Source of the DNA: Candidatus Zixiibacteriota bacterium
GTDB taxonomy: Bacteria; Zixibacteria; MSB-5A5; GN15; FEB-12
DNA: 57,919 nucleotides
Assembly (NCBI GenBank): GCA_019038695.1
Contig: JAHOYZ010000005.1
Span: 1-57,919, forward strand
Reading direction: 5' to 3'
The notes beneath the pieces are model-generated. The model made no database searches and was not told the origin of the DNA. It was given only the letters and a program-made list of their open reading frames with translations. The stretch's first letter is position 1. The number at the start of each line of letters is the position of its first letter. The translations under genes were made by a program, and so were the position numbers. Positions 1 to 8,334 of the stretch are shown here, piece by piece.

Positions 1-608
1 CGAACCTGGACGGCCACCGATGCAAGTGGCAATGTGTCAGCTCCTTGTAGTCAGGATGTAGTCTATGCCTGCGATCCTTGTGACTCAGATGTGATCGTCC
101 CCTCTCTGGTCTGCCAGGCAGATAAGCAAATAGGATGCGACGAATCTGTAGTTTTCGACGAGCCCACAGCTACCGACAATTGTGATCCGTCGCCTGTTAT
201 AGACGTTGTGTCGACAACCGAAAACCCCGGTCCTGGACCTGACGAAATCACTCATACTCGAACCTGGACGGCCACCGATGCAAGTGGCAATGTATCAGCT
301 CCTTGTAGTCAGGATGTAGTCTACGTTTGTAGTGAGCCTGATCCCTGTGACTCAGATGTGATCGTCCCCACTCTGGTCTGCCAGGCAGATAAGCAAATAG
401 GATGCGGCGAATCTGTAGTTTTCGACGAGCCCACAGCTACCGACAATTGTGATCCGTCGCCCGTTATAGACGTTGTGTCGACAACCGAAAACCCTGGTCC
501 TGAACCTGACGAAGTCATTCATACTCGAACCTGGACGGCCACCGATGCAAGTGGCAATGTGTCAGCTCCTTGTAGTCAGGATGTAGTCTATGTTTGTAGT
601 GAGCCTGA
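1..608 (+). repeat. Near-identical tandem coding repeats, 258 and 267 bp
   Basis: The same start motif recurs at 1, 259 and 526. Copies one and two differ by a 9-bp insertion (adding the residues SEP) and a few substitutions; the third copy stops after about 83 bp, where the sequence becomes unique. Such high nucleotide identity implies recent duplication or gene conversion. It also means copy number could be mis-assembled from short reads. Confidence 0.9.
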
Positions 609-1362
609 GAGCTTGATTACAGATGTCAAATCCTGCGATAGCTATGTCGATGGCACTTCGGCTGATATAACCCATCTTTGCTACACATTCAGGAAAGGCA
701 AGATTAGCAAGTGTAGCTCGAGAGAATTCTATTATTATGTAATGGTGACCGCGCCGAGCGGAACCTTCACCGTCGACATAGTACAAACAAGGGACAACGT
801 AGATTTTCCTCTCTTTGATATAGCCAGAAGGGGTGTTACTGCTTATGACAATTGCGTAGTTACTGGTTCAGGATCGTCGAATACCCTCGGCCAGGCTTGG
901 GTGAATATTGACGGCGCCTCCGAGGGACAGAAGTTCGTAATCAGAGTGAAATATTCTACCAGTTCAGTGGTTGGTACCTCAGTTGGTGTTCCCATGCCGA
1001 CTGTGCATTATGACTTTGCCGCCGAAATCGACGGTGTCGTGATCGACTCTGATCTGGACGGACTGGTTCTGTCCAGTTGTACTGCTGGTACTAAAAAGAA
1101 TAGTGTCGTACCTAATGGCAACTTCCCGAATCCCTTTAACCCCACTACCGAAATCCACTTCACCCTTCCGCAGGTTTCTACTGTGAGATTGGATATCTTC
1201 GATATCGTGGGCCGGCGGATAACGACTTTAGCAGATGGTCAATTCGGAACTGGCAGACACAGTGTGTTGTGGGATGCAAGCTCTGAGGCCAGCGGTGTCT
1301 ATTTCTATCGGCTGGCTACGGATTATGGCGTTTTCGGCAAGAAGATGGTACTAATTAAGTAA
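1..1362 (+). CDS. Secreted repeat protein with C-terminal sorting-type domain (3' part)
   Basis: The reading frame is open from base 1, so the gene starts outside the window; 453 residues are visible. It begins with two and a third copies of an 86-89 residue module with conserved motifs TWTATDASGNVSAPC and ATDNCDPSP, resembling HYR/Ig-like adhesion modules. A non-repeated domain of about 160 residues follows. The last 85 residues start at NFPNPFNPTTEI and contain a GRRI segment and a GVYFYRL segment, the FlgD-like/type IX-style C-terminal module used in FCB bacteria for sorting or surface anchoring. The repeats are Cys-rich (DPCDSD, CQADKQIGC). I infer a surface or secreted adhesin. The exact export route is not shown by the sequence. 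Confidence 0.8.
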   Translation, partial: RTWTATDASGNVSAPCSQDVVYACDPCDSDVIVPSLVCQADKQIGCDESVVFDEPTATDNCDPSPVIDVVSTTENPGPGPDEITHTRTWTATDASGNVSAPCSQDVVYVCSEPDPCDSDVIVPTLVCQADKQIGCGESVVFDEPTATDNCDPSPVIDVVSTTENPGPEPDEVIHTRTWTATDASGNVSAPCSQDVVYVCSEPESLITDVKSCDSYVDGTSADITHLCYTFRKGKISKCSSREFYYYVMVTAPSGTFTVDIVQTRDNVDFPLFDIARRGVTAYDNCVVTGSGSSNTLGQAWVNIDGASEGQKFVIRVKYSTSSVVGTSVGVPMPTVHYDFAAEIDGVVIDSDLDGLVLSSCTAGTKKNSVVPNGNFPNPFNPTTEIHFTLPQVSTVRLDIFDIVGRRITTLADGQFGTGRHSVLWDASSEASGVYFYRLATDYGVFGKKMVLIK

Positions 1363-1439
1363 GTGCCCAGCTAAGGGCACGTCAATCTAGTCGGCTGTAA
1401 GGTGCTGACCGGGGCAATTGCTTGTCAGCGCCATAGCGA

Positions 1440-1556
1440 GGAATCGGGCCCGGAGTGGTAACACTCTGGGCCTAAGCGATCCGACAAAATCTCGAAAGGA
1501 GGCGACGCAAACCGGCAGGTCGTAACGTAAGTGAACCTACATGTAGCAGCCGATGC
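1440..1556 (+). ncRNA. Structured intergenic RNA, possible degenerate cyclic-di-GMP-I (GEMM) element
   Basis: A perfect 11-bp hairpin capped by a GTAA tetraloop occupies 1447-1472 and is extended by a flanking stem (ATCG/CGAT) with a bulged TAAG. It is followed by a CTC-GAAAG-GAG mini-hairpin, the GEMM signature GACGCAAA at 1504-1511, an AGGT/ACCT stem and TGTAGCAGCCG, which resembles the 3' part of GEMM aptamers. However, I cannot find a convincing closing stem P1, so it may be a decayed riboswitch or another structured RNA. Confidence 0.27.
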
Positions 1557-1619
1557 CAACTGTTTCCACTCAAAGCGGACATGGAATTGCTCAGACCACT
1601 GTTGCTACATTTCCGAGAT

Positions 1620-1935
1620 TTATCTTAACACAACCTTCCCTAACCATCTGCGAACCTCAGGGATGTTGACGTTGTCATTAGTAGATCCAGTTTTCATTGC
1701 CGGTATTGTACGGCGGATCAATGTAGATACACTTGACTTGTCCCGCGTAGTAGGGGAATATAGCCTTCAGGGCTTTGAGATTGTCACTCTGAACCAGCAG
1801 ATTGCCTACATCAGGGTCGCCCTCCGAAAACTTTCGATCACATTGCAGCAATCGATAAGGAATCTGCCAGTGATGATTGACGACTTCTTTTTTGCCTATC
1901 CACTCCAATGATGGCATGAGCCTTGAATCCTCCAT
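1620..1935 (-). pseudogene. Type III restriction-modification DNA methyltransferase (Mod), N-terminal remnant
   Basis: The minus strand encodes about 85 residues matching the N terminus of type III Mod proteins: a SLEWIGK start, the FxGDN-like motif LLVQSDNLKALKA, and the catalytic motif IV region CIYIDPPYNTGNENWIY. The frame then hits TAA-TGA at 1680. Skipping one base restores the family sequence (NDNVNIPEVRRWLGKVV) down to a stop at 1620, so a single-base insertion is visible. Nothing of the remaining several hundred residues (target recognition, SAM motif) is present, nor a Res subunit. This is a dead fragment, probably a relic of a horizontally acquired system. Family identity is secure; history is inferred. 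Confidence 0.85.
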
Positions 1936-2428
1936 GAAACTCCAGTTATTCGGGTCACCCAGCGGAACTCACGTTTCAGGTTCAACCCTTCCCACTGTCG
2001 GTACACACACCTGTAGCGAGTATGCTAACGTATTTCTAACTGGGAACTACGCGGTACTACACGCTACTACAGCAAACTACTCCGAGTAATATGCTCCTTG
2101 TCCAACTACCAGAGTGAATCTTCTTGCCAAATTCATCAATTGAAATGCATATTTCTGTCTGTTTTCTTCCGCTTTTCGTTTTTACGAAAAGGGAAGGATC
2201 TCCTCAAATCCAACCTCTTTCAATCCGATGCAGATATCAATGAATCCTCAAAACAACCACCAATTCCGAACCCGATGGCTGCCTATGCTCGACAGTAGTG
2301 ATTTCAGCCTCTAGCCAATCAAAAGAATCCCACGCAGAGCTTCCTTCGGTTACCTACATATGTGAGAAATAACCGTCTATTCTTGTTGCGCGTTAGTAGT
2401 CGCTATGTTCGGTCTTGTTGGAGCGATA
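1936..2428. other. Intergenic segment with no recognisable gene
   Basis: Only short frames without recognisable domains or good ribosome binding sites are present on either strand. The segment lies between the methyltransferase remnant and the pilus promoter. I see no transposase, integrase or terminal repeats that would explain the relic. Confidence 0.5.
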
Positions 2429-2445
2429 TTGGCACGAGACTTGCT
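2429..2445 (+). promoter_or_regulatory. Sigma-54 (RpoN) promoter of the Tad pilus operon
   Basis: The sequence TTGGCACGAGACTTGCT matches the -24/-12 consensus TGGCAC-N5-TTGCT exactly, with the invariant GG (2431-2432) and GC (2443-2444) separated by the required 10 bases. Transcription would start near 2456, leaving a leader of about 110 bases before the pilin ATG at 2567. Sigma-54 promoters need an AAA+ enhancer-binding activator, and none is encoded in this window. Confidence 0.85.
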
Positions 2446-2566
2446 TAAATTAAGCTCATTAGAAACGAATAACGTATATCGATTCGAGTTGCTAATTCTG
2501 TGTTTTTTGTTATCTTGTTATTAGTCGCTTGGATAAAACCACTAACCCAAAACCTTGGAGTTCCTT

Positions 2567-2719
2567 ATGCTTTGGAGACTCTTTCATGACGAAGAAGGTC
2601 AGGACATCATCGAGTATGCTCTCCTGGCGTCTCTCATCTCAATCGCAGCGATTGCTGCAATCGTGTTGATCGGCCCTGCTCTTGTATTAATTTACGAAGC
2701 AATCGTGGCCGCGCTTTAA
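2567..2719 (+). CDS. flp: Flp/Fap-type pilin
   Basis: A 50-residue prepilin: short charged leader MLWRLFHDEEG, then QDIIEYALLASLISIAAI and a hydrophobic stretch. The prepilin peptidase would cut after Gly11, leaving Glu at +5 and Tyr at +6, the hallmark of Flp pilins. It is the first gene after the sigma-54 promoter and is followed 32 bp later by the prepilin peptidase gene. The protein is the structural subunit of the Tad (tight adherence) pilus and sits in the inner membrane before assembly. Its length is typical for the family. Confidence 0.93.
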   Translation: MLWRLFHDEEGQDIIEYALLASLISIAAIAAIVLIGPALVLIYEAIVAAL

Positions 2720-2751
2720 CCTTAAGAGTTGGCGTGATCACGTATTAGCGA

Positions 2752-3297
2752 GTGTTCAATATGCCTGAAAATGCTAATTACTTTGGTACAATGGCGTTTA
2801 TGGCGGCGATTATCGTCGCAGCGCTCGCAGTCTACACGGATCTCCGGTGGAGGAAGATCCCGAATAATCTAACCGTTCCAGCCGTCGCGGCAGGTATTAT
2901 TCTTAATATCCTGAGTGGCGGCTGGAACGGTCTCCTTTTTTCCTTGACCGGACTAGTCATTGGTATCGTAGTTTTTATAGTACCTTTTGCGTTGCGCGGT
3001 ATGGGGGGTGGTGATGTCAAACTGATGGGGGCTCTGGGCGCTTTGCTTGGCGGCTATGCCATTGTCAGTATAGCCATCTACACTGCGATTTTGGGTGGCG
3101 TTCTTGCTATTGTGGTAGCGGTATACAACCATCAGATGGGAAGCTCTCTTAGAAAAGTAATGATGTTGCTCGCGAAACTGGTTCCCTTCGTTGGCCGATC
3201 CAAGGAAATTGACAAAACAACAAGCTTGCGTCTTCCGTATGGATTGGCTATAGGTGGTGGAACTATGCTTCTGATTTTAATAGGACAGGTGTTCTGA
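2752..3297 (+). CDS. tadV: Prepilin peptidase, TadV/CpaA type (A24 family)
   Basis: A polytopic inner-membrane aspartic peptidase that trims the Flp prepilin and TadE-type pseudopilins. The two catalytic aspartates are visible in YTDLRWRKIPN (about residue 28) and in GMGGGDVKL (the GxGD motif, about residue 90). At 181 residues it is the short type without the N-terminal methylase domain, as expected in Tad loci. The frame opens with GTG at 2752; an in-frame ATG at 2761 is an equally likely start because neither has a clear ribosome binding site. It lies between the pilin and tadE genes in one transcription unit. Confidence 0.92.
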   Translation: MFNMPENANYFGTMAFMAAIIVAALAVYTDLRWRKIPNNLTVPAVAAGIILNILSGGWNGLLFSLTGLVIGIVVFIVPFALRGMGGGDVKLMGALGALLGGYAIVSIAIYTAILGGVLAIVVAVYNHQMGSSLRKVMMLLAKLVPFVGRSKEIDKTTSLRLPYGLAIGGGTMLLILIGQVF

Positions 3298-3307
3298 GGA
3301 CCATAAT

Positions 3308-3712
3308 ATGGTTAATTTGAGACTAATTGGCAGAGTACGAAGAACTGACGGTAATGCAGTTATTGAGATGGCGCTGCTTCTTCCGATTCTCCTGCTGGTC
3401 ATTTTTGGTATCACTGAATTTGGGCGTGCTGTCATGACGACGAATGTCATAAATTCGGCAGCCCGTGAAGGAGCCCGTTTAGCCGCCGTATCGCAACTAA
3501 GCGATACTCTATCGGTTCAAGCGCGCGTAGAGGAAGTTATGCTGGCGGCTAACGTGACGCCGAAAACTATTACCGTGCAGTATTTCGCGGCAAATAACAG
3601 CGTACGGGTCGAGGTCACCAGTGACTTCGTAGTTTTAAGCGGCGACGTGCTGCAGGTCTTTACGGGCACGATAGAGCTTTCCGGCACCGCTGTAATGCGC
3701 TACGAATTGTGA
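3308..3712 (+). CDS. tadE: TadE-family pseudopilin
   Basis: A 134-residue protein with the TadE-like N terminus: a short basic leader, GNAVIEMALLLPILLLVIFG as the single membrane helix, then EFGRAV and NSAAREGARLAA, which recur in the family. The C-terminal 80 residues form a small periplasmic domain. GAGGA lies seven bases before the ATG. TadE proteins are minor pseudopilins processed by TadV and needed for Tad pilus assembly. The gene follows tadV by 10 bp. Confidence 0.9.
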   Translation: MVNLRLIGRVRRTDGNAVIEMALLLPILLLVIFGITEFGRAVMTTNVINSAAREGARLAAVSQLSDTLSVQARVEEVMLAANVTPKTITVQYFAANNSVRVEVTSDFVVLSGDVLQVFTGTIELSGTAVMRYEL

Positions 3713-3826
3713 TCTGCGGAAATCATGATGAATATGAGATCGACGATTCATAGTCAAGAAACTCGTTCATGTAACTCGGACTTGGTATTCGGAATGTTAC
3801 GTTCGATTTGTGGAGAAAATTATTAG

Positions 3827-4717
3827 ATGAGAGCTATTGGTGTAATTCTGATCGTTATAGTGGCACTTACGTGTGGTGCCTTTGCGAGCGTCCTCGCTTA
3901 CAATTACCTCAGGGATAATCGGGCAAATCAAGGACCCGAATTAGTTCCCCTTGCTGTTTCTGTAAGGGATATCACTTTCGGTACTACATTGACCAAAGAG
4001 GATATGGAGGTAGTGCTGTATCCGATTGGGAGTGTCCCTGATGGAGCATACGAGAACATCGACAGTCTGGTTGGACAGTCAACCAAAGTGTTCCTGAAGA
4101 AAAAGGAACCGATCCTTGACTCCAAGTTGTCGTCAATTGGTGGTGGATTATCATTGCTGATAGGTGATAACCAGCGTGCGGCGTCTATTCTAGTCGATAA
4201 AATCTCCGGCGTATCAGGCTTCGTGCTTCCTGGGGACAAGGTTGATATCATTGCAACAATAGCGCGCGTTGGTAGTAAAAGGGAATCCATAGCCAAGACC
4301 ATTCTTCAGAATACCGAGGTGCTGGCGGCAGGTGAAAAGATTGAGCGCAAAGGTGATAAGGTGATCGCTGTTCAGTCAGTAACGCTATTGGTCGACCCGG
4401 ACGGAGCACAGGCTCTTGCCTTGGCCTCGATAGAGGGCAAACTGCATTTGTCTCTTCGTAATCCAAATGATTCAATCACTGTTCAGGTTGATCCGGTGAG
4501 CAAGTCCGGGATTCTTGCTGCCGAGAAGAAGAAATCCAAACCGCAGCCCAAGAAATCAAAGCCACGTGTAAAAAAGACTCAAGCAAAGAAGAAAATTGAG
4601 CCACCCAAGAAACCGGACTCGGTGGTTGTTTTCCGAGGTACAGACAAGACTGAAGAACTTCCTGTAATGGACGGGCAAGACAGCACTATAGATTCGACAT
4701 CAACTACCAAACCGTAA
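3827..4717 (+). CDS. cpaB: Flp pilus assembly protein CpaB/RcpC
   Basis: A 296-residue protein with an N-terminal membrane anchor (residues 3-24), an SAF-like domain (about 40-100) and the RcpC/CpaB domain with GFVLPGDKVDIIATI (about 128-142). CpaB is thought to act in the periplasm, linking the secretin to the rest of the machine. The C-terminal 70 residues are unusual: a Lys/Pro-rich stretch (about 226-265, KKKSKPQPKKSKP) and then an acidic Ser/Thr tail, which could contact peptidoglycan or another polyanion; that role is inference. A gap of about 114 bp separates it from tadE. Confidence 0.9.
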   Translation: MRAIGVILIVIVALTCGAFASVLAYNYLRDNRANQGPELVPLAVSVRDITFGTTLTKEDMEVVLYPIGSVPDGAYENIDSLVGQSTKVFLKKKEPILDSKLSSIGGGLSLLIGDNQRAASILVDKISGVSGFVLPGDKVDIIATIARVGSKRESIAKTILQNTEVLAAGEKIERKGDKVIAVQSVTLLVDPDGAQALALASIEGKLHLSLRNPNDSITVQVDPVSKSGILAAEKKKSKPQPKKSKPRVKKTQAKKKIEPPKKPDSVVVFRGTDKTEELPVMDGQDSTIDSTSTTKP

Positions 4718-4753
4718 AGCAGCGTAGACGATTTTCATAAGGAGTGTGATACA

Positions 4754-5965
4754 TTGCGCAGACCAAATATAGCTTGGACTACTTTGATGCTGACCTTAGG
4801 CCTAATAGTCACTTTGACGATATCCCTGGCCCCTAGCAGTAGCGCCCAGGAGCAAGAGGTCCGTGTTGCAGTAGGTAAATCTACGGTGCTTCGTCATGTA
4901 GAGCGGATGGAAACAGTCTCTTTGGCCAACGAGGAGATTGCGGACTTTGTACTTGTTACACCTACTGAACTGGTCCTCATCGGAAAAGAAGTTGGAATAA
5001 CGACTCTCTTTATCTGGGGTGAATCAGGAGCTTATCACGAATTCAACCTGGTGGTAGAAAGAGCTGTGGTCGGTCGCCAGATCATCATAGAAGTCCAGGT
5101 GGCGGAGGTCAATCGTTCGGGTTTGTCTGAACAAGGTGTGGACTTCCTTGTTATTGATCAAGACAATGACGCTATAGCATCTGGAACCCAGACAGTCGGA
5201 TCGTATGCCGGCCAAGTTAGCCCGGTGGATCCATTCTCTAATGATATCTTGGCGCAAGAAGGAGCCACAGCGGTTCTTAAATGGATCGGGGACAAACAAC
5301 ATGTTGCCGGTGTGATTCGCGCTCTAAAGAAGAAGGGGGTCCTTAAGCTGCTGGCTCATCCGCGTCTCTTGTCGCTGAGCGGAGAAAAAGCGAGTTTTCT
5401 GGTCGGAGGTGAGATACCGATTCCAGTTTCTCAGTCAGTATCAGGTGCCGGTGTTAACGTCTCTGTCGAATGGAAAGAGTACGGCGTTAAGCTTAATTTC
5501 GTACCGACAATCATTGATTCTAACCTAATCAGATTGAAAATAGCTCCTGAGGTATCCAGCCTGGACTGGGCCAATTCTGTGACTTTTGCAGGCTTCGACA
5601 TACCAGCTCTGCGTTCGCGAAAGGCCGATGCTGTAATTGAGCTAAATTCAGGCCAGTCGGTTGTTCTAGGCGGGCTGGTGTCCTCCGAGACAATAGAGAC
5701 TATTAGCAAGGTACCAATACTAGGCGACATACCAATTATCAATTTCTTTTTCCGACGCAAGGAGCGAACATCATCGGAAACCGAACTACTGATCATTGTC
5801 TCACCGCGTATAATTGACGATATAGCTAGTGAAGTGATTCCCCCTCTCCCTGGTGTTGTCTATGACTCGACCAAATTTGAGGAGAAACTGACACCAGTTG
5901 GAGTGGAACAGGGACGACCAGATGATACTTCCAAAGAACCGGATCAACAGATTCGGGAGAACTAG
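4754..5965 (+). CDS. cpaC: Tad pilus secretin (CpaC/RcpA)
   Basis: A 403-residue outer-membrane secretin through which the pilus leaves the cell. It has a signal peptide ending near SSSAQ, the pilus-type N-terminal domain (about 35-110, with LANEEIADF), and the secretin core with VIELNSGQSVVLGGLV, VPILGDIPIINFFF and ELLIIVSPRII (about 295-350). The start is TTG at 4754: AAGGAG lies about nine bases upstream, and no better in-frame start exists. The C-terminal tail after residue 355 is polar and unlike the family. Confidence 0.92.
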   Translation: MRRPNIAWTTLMLTLGLIVTLTISLAPSSSAQEQEVRVAVGKSTVLRHVERMETVSLANEEIADFVLVTPTELVLIGKEVGITTLFIWGESGAYHEFNLVVERAVVGRQIIIEVQVAEVNRSGLSEQGVDFLVIDQDNDAIASGTQTVGSYAGQVSPVDPFSNDILAQEGATAVLKWIGDKQHVAGVIRALKKKGVLKLLAHPRLLSLSGEKASFLVGGEIPIPVSQSVSGAGVNVSVEWKEYGVKLNFVPTIIDSNLIRLKIAPEVSSLDWANSVTFAGFDIPALRSRKADAVIELNSGQSVVLGGLVSSETIETISKVPILGDIPIINFFFRRKERTSSETELLIIVSPRIIDDIASEVIPPLPGVVYDSTKFEEKLTPVGVEQGRPDDTSKEPDQQIREN

Positions 5966-5979
5966 GCGGGAGTTGTGTT

Positions 5980-7080
5980 ATGAATACATGGCGTGTTTTG
6001 AAACGAGAAGAGAGGGGAGCAACTACTGTAATGGTTGCGTTTGCGATGGTCATGATATTGGGGTTTGCAGTTGTGGCTATTGATATGTCGATTGTAATGC
6101 TTGCCAAAAACCAGCTGCAAATAGCAGCCGATGCGGCTGCTCTCGCTGGAGCGCTTTCGATGGGATATACTAACGGGGATCAAGGAGCTGCCGAGAGCTC
6201 GGCAATAGAAGTCGCTGGCCTGAACGTTGCCATTCAAGATGTTAACCAGCCGGTAATAATTGGTCCTGACGACGTGACTTTCCCTGAATCCAACAAAATT
6301 ACCGTGGTCACTCACCGTAAGATTGAGACCGGTGATCCAATCAGTCTCCATTTCATCAACGTTCTGGACGATTCATACAATAAGCAAGGTGAAATGACCG
6401 CTAGGGCATCGGCTGCGGTTTATCCAGTCTCAGGTACGGACTGCATTAAGCCCTGGTGTTTCCCGGATCAGTGGGATGATACAAACAACGACAGCCTTTA
6501 TGATCCAGGAGAGTTCTACGATCCACTGCTCACCGGATACGTCGTGCCGGACGATGTTGGTACTCAAATCGTTCTTAAATTGAACAAATCCTTTGATCCT
6601 GCCCATATGGGCTGGTATTATGCCGTTGACTTTGGTCCTATCAATACTGGCGATCCGGTAATAACTGGCGCCGACGCTTATCGCGAGTGGATCGGACACT
6701 GCGAACCGTACCTGGTTTCGATTGGGGACCAATTGCAGATGGAACCGGGAAACATGGTCGGGCCAACCGCGCAAGGTATCGCAGACCTTATTGATCTCGA
6801 CCCGTATGCCGAGTGGGACCCTGCTACCGGAACGGTCATAAACTCTGATTACCCAACTTCGCCGCGAGTGATAAAGGGGACAGTATTCGATCCCAGCGTT
6901 GGTGTCCAGACCGATGGGACTGGACGAGACTATCTCACGGTAGTTAAAATAGTTGTATTATTCCTGGAAGAACATCACAGTGACGAAGTGACCGGGCGGT
7001 TTATGCGTCGTGCCTCCGGAGGAGAGCCTTGCCCTGATTGCCCTCCGGGGTTCGTTTTCACACCGGTGTTAGTGGAATAG
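5980..7080 (+). CDS. tadG: TadG-like pilus-associated protein
   Basis: The N terminus has the Flp-pilus-associated TadG_N region: EERGATTVMVAFAMVM..., a membrane helix (about 15-40), then QLQIAADAAALAGAL, which is diagnostic. The rest (366 residues in total) is a periplasmic region without a von Willebrand A domain that I can recognise, unlike longer TadG proteins. It ends in a Cys cluster, CPDCPPG. GGGAG precedes the ATG by seven bases. It follows the secretin by 14 bp. The role in Tad assembly is by family and context. Confidence 0.85.
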   Translation: MNTWRVLKREERGATTVMVAFAMVMILGFAVVAIDMSIVMLAKNQLQIAADAAALAGALSMGYTNGDQGAAESSAIEVAGLNVAIQDVNQPVIIGPDDVTFPESNKITVVTHRKIETGDPISLHFINVLDDSYNKQGEMTARASAAVYPVSGTDCIKPWCFPDQWDDTNNDSLYDPGEFYDPLLTGYVVPDDVGTQIVLKLNKSFDPAHMGWYYAVDFGPINTGDPVITGADAYREWIGHCEPYLVSIGDQLQMEPGNMVGPTAQGIADLIDLDPYAEWDPATGTVINSDYPTSPRVIKGTVFDPSVGVQTDGTGRDYLTVVKIVVLFLEEHHSDEVTGRFMRRASGGEPCPDCPPGFVFTPVLVE

Positions 7081-7103
7081 CGAAATTCTGAAGGAATCGA
7101 TGT

Positions 7104-8258
7104 ATGTCAGAGCAAATCCGAATATTGACTGCCGAGTTTGACGATACTCTCCGTCTTAGCGTCCAGGATCTTGTCAGAAGACTAGAATTTGCCGATTTGC
7201 TACCGTCGACAGAGCTTGAGGGAGAATGGTCTGCCACAGCCAGAGCTGTAAAACCGGATATTCTTATGGCCGTGCTGGATACAGCTAATGACTATGGCCA
7301 TACTCTGAGCTTGGTCGAGGACCTAAAATCCGAGTTGCCACATATGGCTGTGTTCTTTTGCTCGGCCAATGATTCGGCCGAGCTCGTTTTGTCGGCCATG
7401 CGAGCCGGTGGTCAGGAATTCCTAAATGTGCCTATAAACGCTCAGGATTTTGAGCGAGCCATAAGGAAAGCCTACCGGGCTCACGAGCAACGCCATATGA
7501 ACAAAGTCAAACTGGGTGCAGCAATCTCCGTGTTCAGCGCTAAAGGAGGTCAGGGCTCATCTTCGTTAGTAGTAAATCTTGCCATCGCAATGGGGCGACT
7601 TGATCAGGTCGAGTCCGCCATTTTGGATCTAGACCTATTTGTCGGGGATATCCCAGGGTTCATGGATATCACGCCTCAGTATGATCTTCTCGATGCCCGC
7701 GATGCTAATGGAAACATTGATGTCGCGCGGCTTCAAAGTTGCATGACCAGACATGATAGTGGTGTATCAGTTATGGCGGGGCTTATGAACGCGGGCCGTA
7801 TCAATGAGATCAGCGCGTCTCTTGTCAAGCAAGCTATCGCCTCACTCAGGACCATGTCCTCTTATATATTAATAGATACAGCTCATGGCTTTGATTCCCG
7901 TACTCTAGCTGCTCTGGAGTCATCGAATCTGATTCTCGTGCCAGTAATACCTAGCGTTTTATCTGTGCGCGCCGCTCGACGCTCACTAGACCTACTGGGC
8001 GGCTTGGGCTACGACCGAACCAGGATAATGGTGATCATCAATCGTGTTTCCAGAAGAGATACAATTAAATCGGCAGATATTGAGAAGGCTCTGGACTACC
8101 CGGTTTTTTGGAAAATTCCCAACGACTACAAGACAGTAGGCAGTGCCGTAGACACAGGACGTCCGTTCACTGTCGGAAAGAGACTGTCTAAGGTTGGCAA
8201 GAACTTCCTGGAACTGGCGGATCGCATTGATAGATATTTCTACCCTGATGAGGATTGA
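7104..8258 (+). CDS. tadZ: Pilus localisation ATPase TadZ/CpaE
   Basis: A 384-residue two-domain protein. Residues 1-130 form an atypical receiver-like domain. Residues 140-370 form a ParA/MinD-type ATPase with the deviant Walker A KGGQGSSS (about 150) and the DLD switch region ILDLDLFVGD. TadZ recruits the TadA motor to its site at the cytoplasmic face of the inner membrane. The order TadZ-TadA-TadB-TadC is the usual Tad core. AAGGAA precedes the ATG. Confidence 0.92.
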   Translation: MSEQIRILTAEFDDTLRLSVQDLVRRLEFADLLPSTELEGEWSATARAVKPDILMAVLDTANDYGHTLSLVEDLKSELPHMAVFFCSANDSAELVLSAMRAGGQEFLNVPINAQDFERAIRKAYRAHEQRHMNKVKLGAAISVFSAKGGQGSSSLVVNLAIAMGRLDQVESAILDLDLFVGDIPGFMDITPQYDLLDARDANGNIDVARLQSCMTRHDSGVSVMAGLMNAGRINEISASLVKQAIASLRTMSSYILIDTAHGFDSRTLAALESSNLILVPVIPSVLSVRAARRSLDLLGGLGYDRTRIMVIINRVSRRDTIKSADIEKALDYPVFWKIPNDYKTVGSAVDTGRPFTVGKRLSKVGKNFLELADRIDRYFYPDED

Positions 8259-8334
8259 CCAGACGTACTTAACCAGCACGCTGGAGTTATCTTGGGTTAA
8301 ATCATGAACTCTGAATAGGAAGAAAAAATTTAAC

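Noticed and set aside
63-518. Two similar minus-strand frames over the surface repeats
   Set aside because: They are mirror images of the plus-strand repeats; their likeness to each other only reflects the DNA repeat.
2098-2298. 66-codon plus-strand frame in the gap before the pilus operon
   Set aside because: No ribosome binding site, no domain and a composition unlike the neighbouring genes.
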